A stretch of DNA of 64,000 nucleotides from Leptospira kanakyensis. Lineage in GTDB: Bacteria > Spirochaetota > Leptospiria > Leptospirales > Leptospiraceae. This document shows positions 54,461 through 64,000 of this stretch, piece after piece. A model generated the notes under the pieces. That model was not told the DNA's origin. It worked only from the letters and a program-made list of their open reading frames with translations, and did not search any database. Location of the stretch: assembly GCF_004769235.1 (NCBI RefSeq), contig NZ_RQFG01000005.1, forward strand, positions 124,001-188,000. Direction: 5' to 3'. A program made the translations under genes and the position numbers. Numbering within the stretch: position 1 is the stretch's first letter; every line of letters starts with the position of its first letter.

Positions 54461-56209
54461 ATGAAATGGATTCATGATTTAAAAATTCGGATCAAACTAC
54501 TTTTGGCGTTTATGGTAACCATATTATTAATGATTGTTGTTGCCAGTGCGAGTTTTTACTCGGCTCGTCAAATTTTGGCCTCTCTTCACACCGTATTCGA
54601 AGACCGCGTGGTGCCGATTAGCCAGATCAAAGAAGTATCAGATGCTTACTTGATTGGAATTGTCGATTCGGCAAACAAAGTCCGAGCAAAAAAAATCACT
54701 GTTGAGGAAGCATTAGAATCCATTCGGGAATCGGAAACGAAAGCAGATGAAATCTGGAAGGTGTATCTCGGAACCTATTTAGTTCCGGAAGAAAAAGCGA
54801 TCATCGATCAGATGGAAAAGGAATTTCCTCCTCTCAAAGCCGGTGTCAAACAACTGAAAGTGTTACTAGAAACCAGAAACGAAGTGGAACTGGAAAAGTT
54901 TGTAACTGTGGATATGTATCCCATCTTTGAACCACTCACACATCACTTAGATGATTTGATTCGAGTTCAACTCAAAGTGGCAAAGGAAGAGTATCATAAG
55001 TCTGAAGAACAATTTGAAAGTTCTCTTGTTATTGTTTCATCCGTTGTGATCATCGCATTTATCCTAGTTTTTGTCATCGCTATCTTCTTTTCCGATTCGA
55101 TTGCAGCCCCTATGAAAAAAATCGTGGAAGTAGCCCAAACCGTTTCCATTGGAGATTTGGATGTCGACTTGGATACTAAACATAAAAGATCTACCAACGG
55201 AAAAAAATTAGACGGAAATGAAATCCAACAGCTTTCCCAAGCCTTTATGGAACTTGTTTCGTTTATCAAAGAACGTGCCGAACACTTAGAACGGATTGCC
55301 AATTCTGATTTAAGTGCCGATGTGTCTCTCAAATCAGAACGTGATCAATTGGGCTTAAGCCTCAAACGAATGCTCGTCAACTTATCTGACGTTGTGGAAA
55401 AATTGTATTTCACTTCACAAGAAGTTGATTTGGGTGCACAACAACTAGCAGATGCCAGTACATCTCTTTCTGAAGCAGCAAGTGAACAAGCTAGTGCCGT
55501 AGAAGAAATTTCCGCGACACTTACTGAGATCAGCAACAGTTTCTTAGCAAATGCTGAAAATGCTGAACAAATGACAGAGTTTTCTGAATCTACCGCCAAA
55601 CAAGCAATTGAGGGTAATTCGAAAATGAAAGATTTAGTTTCTGCTATGGGAGAAATTAGTAATTCTTTTGACCAAATTTCAAAAATAAACAAAGTCATCA
55701 ATGACATTGCCTTCCAAACAAATATTCTTGCGCTCAATGCTGCTGTAGAAGCGGCAAGGGCCGGACAACATGGAAAAGGATTTGCAGTGGTGGCAGAAGA
55801 AGTCCGAAATTTAGCACAAAAAAGTGCCAATGCCGCTGATGAAACTACCCTTCTCATTGAATCCTCCATGAAAAAAGTAAAATTGGGAAATGAAGCCACT
55901 GAAAAAACTGCCGAAGTTCTTGGGCAAATTTCAGAAAGTGCTGAAAACGTAAGTGAATTAACAAAGGGTTTAGCTCTTTCGATCCATGAACAAAAGTCAG
56001 CCGTTTTACAAATCACACAAGGGATAGATCAGGTAACAACTGTTACTTCAACTACAGCAGCTTCTGCAGAAGAAGTAGCAGCTTCCAGTGAAACTTTGAA
56101 ACGCCAAGTGGAAATTATGCGTTCCGTCATCATGGGTTTCAAACTCAAAGAGGATAGCTCAAAATCAACTGCCCTCGCCCGAGTGGAAAAACCTAGAATT
56201 GTATTGTAA
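54461..56209 (+). CDS. methyl-accepting chemotaxis protein
   Basis: 582 residues from ATG at 54461 (AGGA nearby). Two membrane helices at about 14-34 and 187-207 enclose a four-helix-bundle sensor. A HAMP domain follows, then the signalling domain with the hairpin tip ending [41 protein letters not shown] (shown in parts). Glu/Gln-rich methylation helices flank it. First gene of the che operon, with cheW starting nine bases later. Ligand unknown. Confidence 0.95.
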   Translation: MKWIHDLKIRIKLLLAFMVTILLMIVVASASFYSARQILASLHTVFEDRVVPISQIKEVSDAYLIGIVDSANKVRAKKITVEEALESIRESETKADEIWKVYLGTYLVPEEKAIIDQMEKEFPPLKAGVKQLKVLLETRNEVELEKFVTVDMYPIFEPLTHHLDDLIRVQLKVAKEEYHKSEEQFESSLVIVSSVVIIAFILVFVIAIFFSDSIAAPMKKIVEVAQTVSIGDLDVDLDTKHKRSTNGKKLDGNEIQQLSQAFMELVSFIKERAEHLERIANSDLSADVSLKSERDQLGLSLKRMLVNLSDVVEKLYFTSQEVDLGAQQLADASTSLSEAASEQASAVEEISATLTEISNSFLANAENAEQMTEFSESTAKQAIEGNSKMKDLVSAMGEISNSFDQISKINKVINDIAFQTNILALNAAVEAARAGQHGKGFAVVAEEVRNLAQKSANAADETTLLIESSMKKVKLGNEATEKTAEVLGQISESAENVSELTKGLALSIHEQKSAVLQITQGIDQVTTVTSTTAASAEEVAASSETLKRQVEIMRSVIMGFKLKEDSSKSTALARVEKPRIVL

Positions 56210-56218
56210 GGCCAGATT

Positions 56219-56722
56219 ATGAGTCAGACATTAAAGTCATGGGATTTAAATGCAAACGAAGATACAATGAAAGATTTGTATCTTTGTTTCAGTCTCGAAG
56301 AGAGAGACTATGCTTTTGAAGTGCGCCATCTAACAGAGATTCTAGCCCTTCCTGCAATCACAACGATCCCGGGAACAGCTCCTTTTTTAAGAGGAGTCAT
56401 CAACATTCGAGGGAAAATCATTCCTGTTATGGATGTTAGATTACGGTTTGATATCGCATTCAAAGCATATCACGATAGAACTTGTGTATTACTCATTGAA
56501 CTAGATGGATTACCTCTAGGACTCATTGTTGATAAAGTCAACGATGTAGTGAGAATCCCCGTAGAGAATATTGATTTGGCTCCGAAAATAGGCGAATCCA
56601 GATCATCTAGATTTATCTATGCCACAGGCCGTGTGGGAGACAGTGTCAAAATTTTAATCAACTTACAAAGATTACTCACACAAGAAGAGGCTCATTTGAT
56701 TAAGGATATTCCGGGAACCTAG
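56219..56722 (+). CDS. cheW: chemotaxis coupling protein CheW
   Basis: Couples MCP to CheA. 167 residues, standard CheW beta-barrel motifs: YAFEVRHLTEILALPAIT, FLRGVINIRGKIIPVMDVR, and the C-terminal LINLQRLLT. Located between the MCP and cheA genes, three bases before the cheA ATG. No unusual features. Confidence 0.96.
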   Translation: MSQTLKSWDLNANEDTMKDLYLCFSLEERDYAFEVRHLTEILALPAITTIPGTAPFLRGVINIRGKIIPVMDVRLRFDIAFKAYHDRTCVLLIELDGLPLGLIVDKVNDVVRIPVENIDLAPKIGESRSSRFIYATGRVGDSVKILINLQRLLTQEEAHLIKDIPGT

Positions 56723-56725
56723 TCC

Positions 56726-58606
56726 ATGGAAAGAGATGATGTTTTAGAATATCTACTCGAAGCGAGAGAAACACTTGAAAATATCGAGAAGGAATTACTC
56801 CATTTCGAGAAATCAACGTTAGATGGAAGTTTGGTAGATAGAGAACTTCTCGATACTCTGTTTAGACATTTCCATACCGTAAAAGGTAGTTCTGGTTTTT
56901 TTGGACTCACTGCCATTGTGAAAATGGCACATGCTGCCGAAAACCTTCTGGATTATTTGAGAAAGAATCCAGAAGCCCAAGACGCAGACACTCTCGAATT
57001 TTTAATCACAGCATTGGATTACTTAAATGAACTCGTGGAACATGAAGAATCTTCTCCAACAGGTGGAGATTTTTTTTCAGAAGGACAAACGCAGTTTCTT
57101 AACAAACTCAATCAAAAAAATGAATCAATTCGAATTTCACTGACTCATACACAAGAAGAACCTTCGACAAGACCTTCGTCACAAGAGTTTGGACTATTTA
57201 CAAACGAACCCGCAAAAGAAATTCCAAAAGAAGAATTTGGACTTTTTACAGAAGATCCAAAACCAAAGATTGTGGAAGAATTTGGTTTATTTTCAAAGGA
57301 GGAAAACCCATCTACCAACGAAGAATTTGGTCTTTTCCACAAACCGACAGAAACTCTACCCAAAGAAACCGTTTATAAACAAGAAGATAGTTCTAAAACT
57401 GAGAAGAAGGTTATTGTAAAAAAAGACATCCGCATCGATACAGACAAGTTGGATTCTTTGTTAGATATTGTTGGTGAAATTGTCATCACAGAACCTATGG
57501 TCACAGATCATCCTGACATCACCAAACTAAAGTTAGAAAATTTTCAAAAAACAGCCTTACAGTTAAAAAAATTAATTCGGAATCTTCAAGACATCACACT
57601 TAGTTTACGTATGGTTCCCATTGCCGGTGTTTTTTCAAGGATGGAAAGATTAGTCCGCGATACAGCAAAAAAAACAGGGAAACAAGTAGAACTCATCATT
57701 TCTGGAGAAGAAACAGAAATCGATAAATCGATTATTGAAGAAATGTATGATCCTCTTGTCCATATCATCCGTAATGCCATTGATCATGGTTTAGAAACAC
57801 CCGAAGAACGAAAAGAAGCGGGAAAACAAATACAGGGCAGCATCCAACTCACTGCCACTCAATCGGGAAAAGAAGTTTGGATTGAAGTTCGGGATGATGG
57901 AAAAGGATTAAGCAGGGATAGAATTCTAAACAAAGCCATGTCTCTCGGACTTACCTCACCCGCGGAGGCAGAAATTTTACAGGACCAAGAAGTTTGGGAA
58001 TTTTTATTTCATCCCGGCTTCTCCACAGCAAAAGAAGTGACAGACCTTTCCGGTAGAGGTGTTGGTCTCGATGTAGTAAGAAAAAACGTAACCACACTCA
58101 AAGGATTTGTGGACGTATTTTCAGTTTATGGACAAGGGACAACATTTCTCATTCGTGTACCATTAACTTTAGCAATCATTGAAGGGCTTGTAGTTCGCAA
58201 ATCAGACACTTATTTTATTTTACCTTCTGTTGATGTAAAAGAATCTTTATACGTTACTAATGAACCAATTAACGAATTGTATAAAAATAATCATAGTATC
58301 CAATACAGAACCAATCAAATTTCCATAGTAGATATTGATTTATTGTTTGGAAAAGATTCGGATCTAAACGATCAAAGGTCATTAAAGGAAAAATACGTAA
58401 TCGTAACAGAATCACATGAAAAACAAATGGGTATTGTTTTTGATGAAATTCTTGGAAGTCAATCTATCGTCATCAAACCGATATCACCCATTTTCAAAAA
58501 TATCAACGGTCTTGCCGGTTGCACCATTCTTGGTAATGGCCATGCAGGTTTAATTCTGGATGTTAGAAAGTTAATCAGCAGCCATTTAACTTCGGTGACT
58601 ATATGA
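56726..58606 (+). CDS. cheA: chemotaxis histidine kinase CheA with EFGLF repeats in place of P2
   Basis: 626 residues. Hpt domain with phospho-His50 in FRHFHTVKGSSGF; then a linker (about 110-225) that contains EFGLF at 154, 170, 185 and 200, spaced 16, 15 and 15 residues; then the dimerisation domain (RIDTDKLDSLLDIVGEIV), HATPase (IIRNAIDHGLETPEERK, DDGKGLSRD), and a C-terminal CheW-like P5. No classical CheY/CheB-binding P2 domain is visible. Its stop overlaps cheB by four bases (ATGA). Kinase identity is certain; the repeats' role as receiver docking motifs is inference. Confidence 0.96.
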   Translation: MERDDVLEYLLEARETLENIEKELLHFEKSTLDGSLVDRELLDTLFRHFHTVKGSSGFFGLTAIVKMAHAAENLLDYLRKNPEAQDADTLEFLITALDYLNELVEHEESSPTGGDFFSEGQTQFLNKLNQKNESIRISLTHTQEEPSTRPSSQEFGLFTNEPAKEIPKEEFGLFTEDPKPKIVEEFGLFSKEENPSTNEEFGLFHKPTETLPKETVYKQEDSSKTEKKVIVKKDIRIDTDKLDSLLDIVGEIVITEPMVTDHPDITKLKLENFQKTALQLKKLIRNLQDITLSLRMVPIAGVFSRMERLVRDTAKKTGKQVELIISGEETEIDKSIIEEMYDPLVHIIRNAIDHGLETPEERKEAGKQIQGSIQLTATQSGKEVWIEVRDDGKGLSRDRILNKAMSLGLTSPAEAEILQDQEVWEFLFHPGFSTAKEVTDLSGRGVGLDVVRKNVTTLKGFVDVFSVYGQGTTFLIRVPLTLAIIEGLVVRKSDTYFILPSVDVKESLYVTNEPINELYKNNHSIQYRTNQISIVDIDLLFGKDSDLNDQRSLKEKYVIVTESHEKQMGIVFDEILGSQSIVIKPISPIFKNINGLAGCTILGNGHAGLILDVRKLISSHLTSVTI

Positions 58607-59646
58607 AAAAACATACAGTCATCGTTGTAGACGACCAAAGATCTGTTAGGAGTATGATCAAACGTTGGATTGAGTCTGATCCAAACTGGGAAGTCATCGG
58701 AGAAGCGGCCAATCCTTTTGAAGCCAGAGACTTAATTGTAGAAAAACAACCAGAAGTGATGACCTTAGATGTACATATGCCTGGGATGGATGGAATTGCT
58801 TTTTTGAAAAAATTACTTCCGCAACATCCAATGCCTGTCATCATGTTTAGCTCTTCCACAACAGAAGGAGCATCCATTACATTAGAAGCACTAGAAGCAG
58901 GTGCTTTTGATTATGTTACAAAACCAATTGGAACCCCAGAAAGTTTAGCCGAAGCAAAAGAAGACTTACTTTCGAAACTTAACGAAAGTTTAAACTTTAA
59001 CAAGTCAAACATCAGCATTGCTCTCAAAACCAAATTTCCACCAACAAATAAAGAAAAACTAAAAACAAATTTCAAACGAAAGTTTATCTTAATTGGATCT
59101 TCTACAGGGGGAACAACTGCATTACGAAAACTACTTGATGAGGTAGATGAATCATTCCCACCAATTCTCATTGCCCAACATATGCCAGAAAACTTTACAG
59201 CCCTATTTGCACAGAGATTAAATGCAGAGCTTAAAATCCAAGTCAGAGAAGCTAAAGATAAAGAACTTTTACAACTAGGTCATGTTTATATTGCTCCAGG
59301 AAATTACCATTTAGGAATTCAAAAACTAGGTTCCGAATATTATACACGTATCTTTCAGACAGATAAAAAAAACGGGCACAGACCTTCTGTTGACGTATTA
59401 TTTGAATCCGCTGCCGAACAAGAAATTGCAGGAAATAGTATCGGAATCATCTTAACTGGGATGGGAAGTGATGGAGCCAAAGGTTTGTTGCAACTCAAAG
59501 AACAAGGTTGCCTTACCATTGGACAAAACAAAGAAACTTGTGTAGTTTATGGAATGCCAAAAGTTGCTTATGAATTAGGAGCAGTTTCCTACCAAGTCCC
59601 ACTCGGTGATATTGTTGATAAAATAAAGGAAGTAGCATCCTTATGA
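58603..59646 (+). CDS. cheB: protein-glutamate methylesterase CheB
   Basis: Demethylates receptors and adapts chemotaxis. 347 residues: receiver domain with Asp56 in LDVHMPGMDG, then a linker and the methylesterase domain with Ser167 in GSSTGG, the AQHMP His and the GMGSDGA Asp. All catalytic residues are present. Overlaps cheA and the next gene by four bases each, an unusually tight operon. No cheR is nearby. Confidence 0.96.
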   Translation: MKKHTVIVVDDQRSVRSMIKRWIESDPNWEVIGEAANPFEARDLIVEKQPEVMTLDVHMPGMDGIAFLKKLLPQHPMPVIMFSSSTTEGASITLEALEAGAFDYVTKPIGTPESLAEAKEDLLSKLNESLNFNKSNISIALKTKFPPTNKEKLKTNFKRKFILIGSSTGGTTALRKLLDEVDESFPPILIAQHMPENFTALFAQRLNAELKIQVREAKDKELLQLGHVYIAPGNYHLGIQKLGSEYYTRIFQTDKKNGHRPSVDVLFESAAEQEIAGNSIGIILTGMGSDGAKGLLQLKEQGCLTIGQNKETCVVYGMPKVAYELGAVSYQVPLGDIVDKIKEVASL

Positions 59647-60899
59647 TTCCGCATAGTTTGTTTCTTGAATCTCAACATACTGATTCACTAGCAGATACAT
59701 TAAAAGAAATTGGATATACTTTCGAAAGGGTACACTCACTAGATGAAGTGGCAAAAACACTGGATGAAGGTAAATTTCACTTTTTAATTTTTCATGTCAC
59801 AGATGTAGAAAACCCTGAGGCTCAAGAAAAACTTACGGAGTTTGTAAAAAACCATCCTTACACACTCATCATCCTCGTCACCGATAGCACAAAATGGGAC
59901 GTTACTGCTTCTCTACTAAAACAACATAAAGTTTATGATTTCATCCAAACCCCAATTGATGTTAGCCACTTACAAATTACATTGGATCGTTCGCTTCAAT
60001 ATTTACTAACAAAACAAAAGTCACAATTGATCTACGAAGCAGAAAACCACCTCTACAAAAGGATGGTGGAAATTTTTGATTGGAAAAAATCTCTTACACA
60101 TAAAGAAAACGAGAACATTGCCGCCGACATCATCCACCAAATGAATATTAATTTATTCCAAGGTAGTGGGATTGGAACTTTGATGAGTGTTGTCAGTATT
60201 CTGATTTCAAAAAGCAAACTAGACTTGGAGGGAAAAAATTATTCCATTCCCAAACCGGTAATGGATCTGCTTTCTGAAAATTATGAAGCTGCCAAAAGTA
60301 TGTTTGATAGTATGTCGATTTCACAATCAGTAATTGATGATGAAATGCTTGTGGAAAATATGGAATCACCGGCAAAACTACTTTCGATCATCCAAAATGA
60401 AGCAGAGTTTCTAAACGAAGCATTGGATATCAAATCACAAAAGATAAATCTAAGCCAAATTCCTTCTTCTGTATCTGGAAAAAAAATCCACTTCGATGAA
60501 ACAAAACTTTCATACGTAGTTCGAGAAATTTTCTTAAATGCAATCAAATATTCAAGAGATAAGGATGTAATTTATTTAATTTTCTTTCATAAAGAAAATT
60601 TTTTGGAATTGAAGGTAATCAATCCTGCTTATCAAAATAATGATGGAACCAATGGTATCCCTGAGAAGTTTGAATCCTTTGTATTTGAACCCTTTTTTAG
60701 AATTTCATCAGTTGTAGATGATAGTTATGCTAAATTCGAACAATTCAGATTTGGTTTAGGATTACCATTAGTAAAAAAAATCATGGACCAACACCAAGCA
60801 AACGTTCAAATCTATAATATTGAAAACAATTTTAGAAATGAAAACACAAAAGATATATGTTTAACGATTCGATTCCCATTAATAGAAGAGGAGAAATAA
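59643..60899 (+). CDS. degenerate receiver plus HATPase protein of the che operon
   Basis: 418 residues. The first 115 resemble a receiver in pattern, but the phospho-acceptor is lost: His51 stands in LIFHVTD, the acidic pair is absent (LFLES), and KP is replaced by TP. The C-terminal part has an ATPase-like N-box (REIFLNAIKYS) and a GLGL box (RFGLGLPLVKKIM), but the DxGxG segment is altered. No classical H-box; His165 in IIHQMN is a weak candidate. Probably a regulator of the Che proteins rather than a normal kinase. Located between cheB and cheY. Confidence 0.65.
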   Translation: MIPHSLFLESQHTDSLADTLKEIGYTFERVHSLDEVAKTLDEGKFHFLIFHVTDVENPEAQEKLTEFVKNHPYTLIILVTDSTKWDVTASLLKQHKVYDFIQTPIDVSHLQITLDRSLQYLLTKQKSQLIYEAENHLYKRMVEIFDWKKSLTHKENENIAADIIHQMNINLFQGSGIGTLMSVVSILISKSKLDLEGKNYSIPKPVMDLLSENYEAAKSMFDSMSISQSVIDDEMLVENMESPAKLLSIIQNEAEFLNEALDIKSQKINLSQIPSSVSGKKIHFDETKLSYVVREIFLNAIKYSRDKDVIYLIFFHKENFLELKVINPAYQNNDGTNGIPEKFESFVFEPFFRISSVVDDSYAKFEQFRFGLGLPLVKKIMDQHQANVQIYNIENNFRNENTKDICLTIRFPLIEEEK

Positions 60900-60901
60900 A
60901 A

Positions 60902-61261
60902 ATGGCTAGAATACTTACAGTAGATGACGCACCGGCGGTGTTAAAAATTTTGAACTTGGTGTTAACAACGGAAGGTCACGAAGTTACTTCGGCATCCAAC
61001 GGAATGGAAGCACTTCAAAAGATAGAAGCTACAGGATTTGATATAGGAATTTTTGATGTGAACATGCCCGGTATGACAGGAATTGAGCTGACTGAAAAAA
61101 CTCTAAAAACTGAAAATGGGAAGTCCATGAAAATTGTTATGTTAACAACTGAGTCTAGTGATGAAATGAAAAACAAAGGCAAAGCTGCTGGAGCTGTGGG
61201 CTGGCTTGTAAAACCATTTGCAAACGAATCCTTACTCAAATTAATTTCACAACTTACTTAA
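60902..61261 (+). CDS. cheY: chemotaxis response regulator CheY
   Basis: 119 residues from the ATG at 60902. Asp8/Asp9, phospho-acceptor Asp52 in FDVNMPGMTG, Thr in MLTTES and Lys in VKPFAN are all in place. Follows the degenerate receiver gene by two bases. Likely acts on the flagellar motor switch; a second CheY-like gene follows. Confidence 0.93.
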   Translation: MARILTVDDAPAVLKILNLVLTTEGHEVTSASNGMEALQKIEATGFDIGIFDVNMPGMTGIELTEKTLKTENGKSMKIVMLTTESSDEMKNKGKAAGAVGWLVKPFANESLLKLISQLT

Positions 61262-61273
61262 CAACAAAACAAA

Positions 61274-61654
61274 ATGGCATCGATCCTCGTAGTAGACGAC
61301 TCTCCAACGGTTTTAAACATTGTCCGTTTAGCTCTCAGTAGCCAAGGACATTCCGTACAAGCCTGTAATACGGGAGAAAAAGCTATTGAAATTCTAAATT
61401 CTGACCCTTCCATTCGGTTAGGAATTTTTGATTTTAATATGCCGGGACTCAGTGGAGTGAACCTAATCCAAGAATCCAAAAAAATAATCAAAAACAAAGA
61501 TTTTAAAATCATCGTTTTATCCGGAGAAAACAAACCGGATATTATTTCCAATGCCTTGTTTAATGGAGCCGATGCCTGGATGGTAAAACCATTTAACAAT
61601 GAAGAGTTGATTAAACAGGTAGCGGAGTTATTTGAGAACGATGCTTCCTTTTGA
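61274..61654 (+). CDS. second CheY-like receiver
   Basis: 126 residues. Asp8/Asp9 in VVDDSPT, Asp53 in FDFNMPGLSG, and Lys in MVKPFNN. The Thr of the usual signalling position is Ser (VLSGEN), a normal alternative. It could act as a phosphate sink for CheA or serve the kinase encoded next, whose start overlaps it by 14 bases. Which one is inference. Confidence 0.9.
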   Translation: MASILVVDDSPTVLNIVRLALSSQGHSVQACNTGEKAIEILNSDPSIRLGIFDFNMPGLSGVNLIQESKKIIKNKDFKIIVLSGENKPDIISNALFNGADAWMVKPFNNEELIKQVAELFENDASF

Positions 61655-64000
61655 AGTAAATGTAATTTTTGCCGTGACGGTCATCTCGGTGGTATTCAAC
61701 ACCTCGATGGCAATTATCATTTATTTCCTTTCAAAACAATCTAGATCAGAAGTTCGTCTTGGTTACACAGCCATTTTTCTAGCAGTTTTAGTTTTTAGAA
61801 ATTTTTCCCTTTTTCTTTTTGGTGACGGAAACGAAATTATATTCTTTTTCTTTTCTGAAAGTTGTTCGATCTTTGGTTCTTACCTATTGATTGCTGCCGT
61901 TTTTCCCATTGCCAGCAAACGAATTCATCCTTCTAATATTTACTTTTTATCCGTATTTATTTATGTATTATTTGTTTCGTTTCTTTTAACAGATCTAAGT
62001 TTTTTTTGGAAAGCCTTACCTTCTTCCGTTTTTAATGCAAGTGCTCTGATTCTATTTGGAATCATTGTTTTTAGTCTAGACACATACCCTAAAGTTTTTC
62101 GAATCTTCTTCCTAACAGTCTGCCTCATCATTGCGGCACAAAGAATCACCTTTCCTTATCTTTTTAGTTTAGAATGGTATAGACCAATTGGCTATATTAT
62201 AAATACCTTATTTATGTTTTTATTTGGAGTTGGTTGTATTTTATTTAACTTCAATATCCAAACGAATAAGTTAAATCTATCATTAGGAGAGTTAGAGTTA
62301 TTACAAAAAACTGTCAAAGATGTAAACGTTCGTTTGCTCATTATGTATAACCAACTTCCAGCCATTATCTATAATATTGAATTTTTACCAGAACCTCGAA
62401 CCTCATACATCAGCCCGAAAATGGAGGAGATTACCGGTTACGGATTAAGTTACTTTTACGATAATACAGATTTTTTTAAAGACATTGTCATTCCCGAAGA
62501 CCAACACAAAATTTCAGAACTTTATGCTGGCAATTCACCCATAATCTTAAGAATGATCCATGCCAATGGTTCACTTATTTGGACGGAACATTATGTAAAT
62601 GTTTCTTTTGATATTTTAGGAATTGAAAAACGCATTGATGTGGTTGCTCTTGATATCACAAAATCAAAAAAAACGGAAATTTCTTTACTCCAGGAAAAAA
62701 ACTTAAATACAACTGTTTTTGACAATGCAGCAAACTTAATCCTTTTAACCGATGCAAAAGGACTTATTGAAAGTATCAATTCAGCTACAGAATCAATCTT
62801 AGGTCTTCGAAAAAACGAAGTCATCGGGAATTACATTCAAGATGTGATTTTACTTCCGGAAGATCGCGATTATCTGAAAGCAGTTTTGGATGATGTAAAC
62901 GAAATCCAGAAAATTGCAGAAAGTTTGATCTTACGTTGTGTAACCACTTCCAATCGCATTTTATATTTAGAATGGAGACTTGGAATCATACGCGACAATC
63001 GCAATGAACCATCAAAAATCATTTGGATTGGAATTGACCAAACTTCAAAACGATCAGCAGAAATTGAACTAAAAGAACTTAACAAATCTTTGGAAGAAAA
63101 AGTAAAGGCAAGAACCAAAGAACTCCAAGCGAGCAACTTTGAACTCAATTCTGCTCTATTTGCATTAAGAGAGGCACAACAAAAGTTAATTCAAAACGAA
63201 AAGATGGTTTCTCTTGGCCAACTAGTCTCTGGACTCGCACATGAAATCAACAATCCAATTGGAATGATTAAATCATCTGTGGAAACCTTGATATCAGAAT
63301 GGGAAGAAGAAAAAATCCATGAGTCAAGTATTCGTATCAATGAACTAATACAATTCATCCTTGATACCGACCCAGGTGGCCTTCGCATTCTAACAGGGTT
63401 ATCGAATCGGCAGGCTCGTAAATCCATGGTAGAAAATTTCAAAATCCACTCGGTTCCTTTAGAAGGAGAACTGGCGGAACTATTTGTTGATTCAGGAATC
63501 CGAAATCTTTCCAATGCAGTCATAACAAAAATAAAAGCAGTCATTCGTAACCACGAAGATTTCCAAATACTACGAAGACTTTTGTTAGTAAAACAATCAT
63601 CAGAACATATTTTATATTCAGTCAAAAGACTTTCTAAAATTACTTATACATTAAAAAACTTTGCAGGACTACAATCAAATCTCGAACTTAGTGATTATTC
63701 ATTATCAGACACCATTCATTCTGCAGTTTCGTTATATAAAGAACATTTTTTAAGAGATATCAATCTAATACTTAACTTAGAATACAGTGGTAATGTTAGA
63801 TGTATCCAAGGGGATCTTGTGCAACTTTGGAGCCAAATCATTTGGAACTCCATCCAAGCGGTAGCAGCCAAAGGCACATTACAGATTCGAAGTTTTAAAA
63901 GATCCGAAGTTGTATATATAGAAATTGAAGACTCGGGAATTGGGATTCCACAAGAAAACCATTCAAAAATATTTATGCCTTTTTTCTCAACAAAAACTAC
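61641..64000 (+). CDS. membrane PAS sensor histidine kinase, cut by the window edge
   Basis: 786 codons are visible; the 3' end is outside the window. The ATG at 61641 lies in the end of the second CheY-like gene. N-terminal seven-helix membrane region (to about residue 210), two PAS-like domains (about 235-340 and 350-470, the second with NLILLTDAKGLIESINSATESILG), a coiled coil, and the phospho-acceptor His534 in LAHEINNPIGM. The ATPase begins with SQIIWNSIQAVAAKG (N-box) and ends in the window at DSGIGIP. Likely cognate sensor for the receiver immediately upstream. Confidence 0.9.
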   Translation, partial: MLPFEVNVIFAVTVISVVFNTSMAIIIYFLSKQSRSEVRLGYTAIFLAVLVFRNFSLFLFGDGNEIIFFFFSESCSIFGSYLLIAAVFPIASKRIHPSNIYFLSVFIYVLFVSFLLTDLSFFWKALPSSVFNASALILFGIIVFSLDTYPKVFRIFFLTVCLIIAAQRITFPYLFSLEWYRPIGYIINTLFMFLFGVGCILFNFNIQTNKLNLSLGELELLQKTVKDVNVRLLIMYNQLPAIIYNIEFLPEPRTSYISPKMEEITGYGLSYFYDNTDFFKDIVIPEDQHKISELYAGNSPIILRMIHANGSLIWTEHYVNVSFDILGIEKRIDVVALDITKSKKTEISLLQEKNLNTTVFDNAANLILLTDAKGLIESINSATESILGLRKNEVIGNYIQDVILLPEDRDYLKAVLDDVNEIQKIAESLILRCVTTSNRILYLEWRLGIIRDNRNEPSKIIWIGIDQTSKRSAEIELKELNKSLEEKVKARTKELQASNFELNSALFALREAQQKLIQNEKMVSLGQLVSGLAHEINNPIGMIKSSVETLISEWEEEKIHESSIRINELIQFILDTDPGGLRILTGLSNRQARKSMVENFKIHSVPLEGELAELFVDSGIRNLSNAVITKIKAVIRNHEDFQILRRLLLVKQSSEHILYSVKRLSKITYTLKNFAGLQSNLELSDYSLSDTIHSAVSLYKEHFLRDINLILNLEYSGNVRCIQGDLVQLWSQIIWNSIQAVAAKGTLQIRSFKRSEVVYIEIEDSGIGIPQENHSKIFMPFFSTKT

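Overview
The window is a stretch of a spirochaete chromosome, almost certainly Leptospira. The reasons are the moderately low GC content, the many lipoproteins with relaxed spirochaetal lipoboxes (a C-terminal DUF1554 domain in one), the periplasmic-flagellum collar gene flbB, a flhF-flhG-fliA flagellar cluster, LPS genes (lpxK, Wzm/Wzt-type exporter), and signalling proteins built from 7TM sensor, histidine kinase, receiver and SpoIIE-type phosphatase modules. A species cannot be fixed from the sequence alone. No insertion sequence, prophage or CRISPR array was seen.

Layout. 1-3.4 kb (-): tRNA-Gly, tig, clpP, clpX, a protein-folding and proteolysis block. 3.4-12.1 kb: lipoproteins, a GDSL esterase-tenA pair, an outer-membrane protein coupled to an OmpA-like lipoprotein, and a large DUF1554 lipoprotein; a 27-nt exact repeat occurs twice here. 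12.1-12.6 kb (-): a toxin-antitoxin-like pair whose PIN toxin lacks its middle. 12.7-20.3 kb: a cyclase-fold protein, NagZ-type GH3, murA, a polyferredoxin and small or lipoprotein genes. 20.4-34.1 kb: flagellar genes, with fliI separated from fliJ-flbB by an oppositely oriented kinase/phosphatase gene, then a long minus-strand operon flhF-flhG-orf-fliA-fapA-orf-SwrB-like-remA-gmk. 34.1-34.75 kb: a gene-free stretch with a degenerate 34-bp tandem repeat. 34.75-42.6 kb: two-gene mnmC, lpxK, hisE, a thioredoxin-TPR protein, ugd and an ABC polysaccharide exporter. 42.8-54.4 kb: outer-membrane and HEAT-repeat proteins, a response regulator, glgP, DUF192, a crotonase, a SpoIIE phosphatase and a zinc-peptidase lipoprotein. 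54.4 kb to the end (+): a chemotaxis operon MCP-cheW-cheA-cheB-(degenerate receiver/ATPase)-cheY-cheY-histidine kinase, cut by the window edge.

How the parts fit. Motility dominates: the export ATPase and chaperone, collar protein, FlhF/FlhG placement GTPase/ATPase, flagellar sigma factor and a complete chemotaxis core are all here. The cell-envelope genes serve peptidoglycan synthesis and recycling, lipid A and surface polysaccharide.

Points most worth a second look: CheA has four EFGLF motifs where a P2 domain would be expected; ClpP has Asn in place of the triad Asp; MurA has Asp in place of the fosfomycin-reactive Cys; the wzm start codon lies inside a perfect 10-bp hairpin; the 34-bp tandem repeat lies upstream of flhF; the PIN toxin is internally deleted; and a receiver/ATPase protein with a lost phosphosite is embedded in the che operon.
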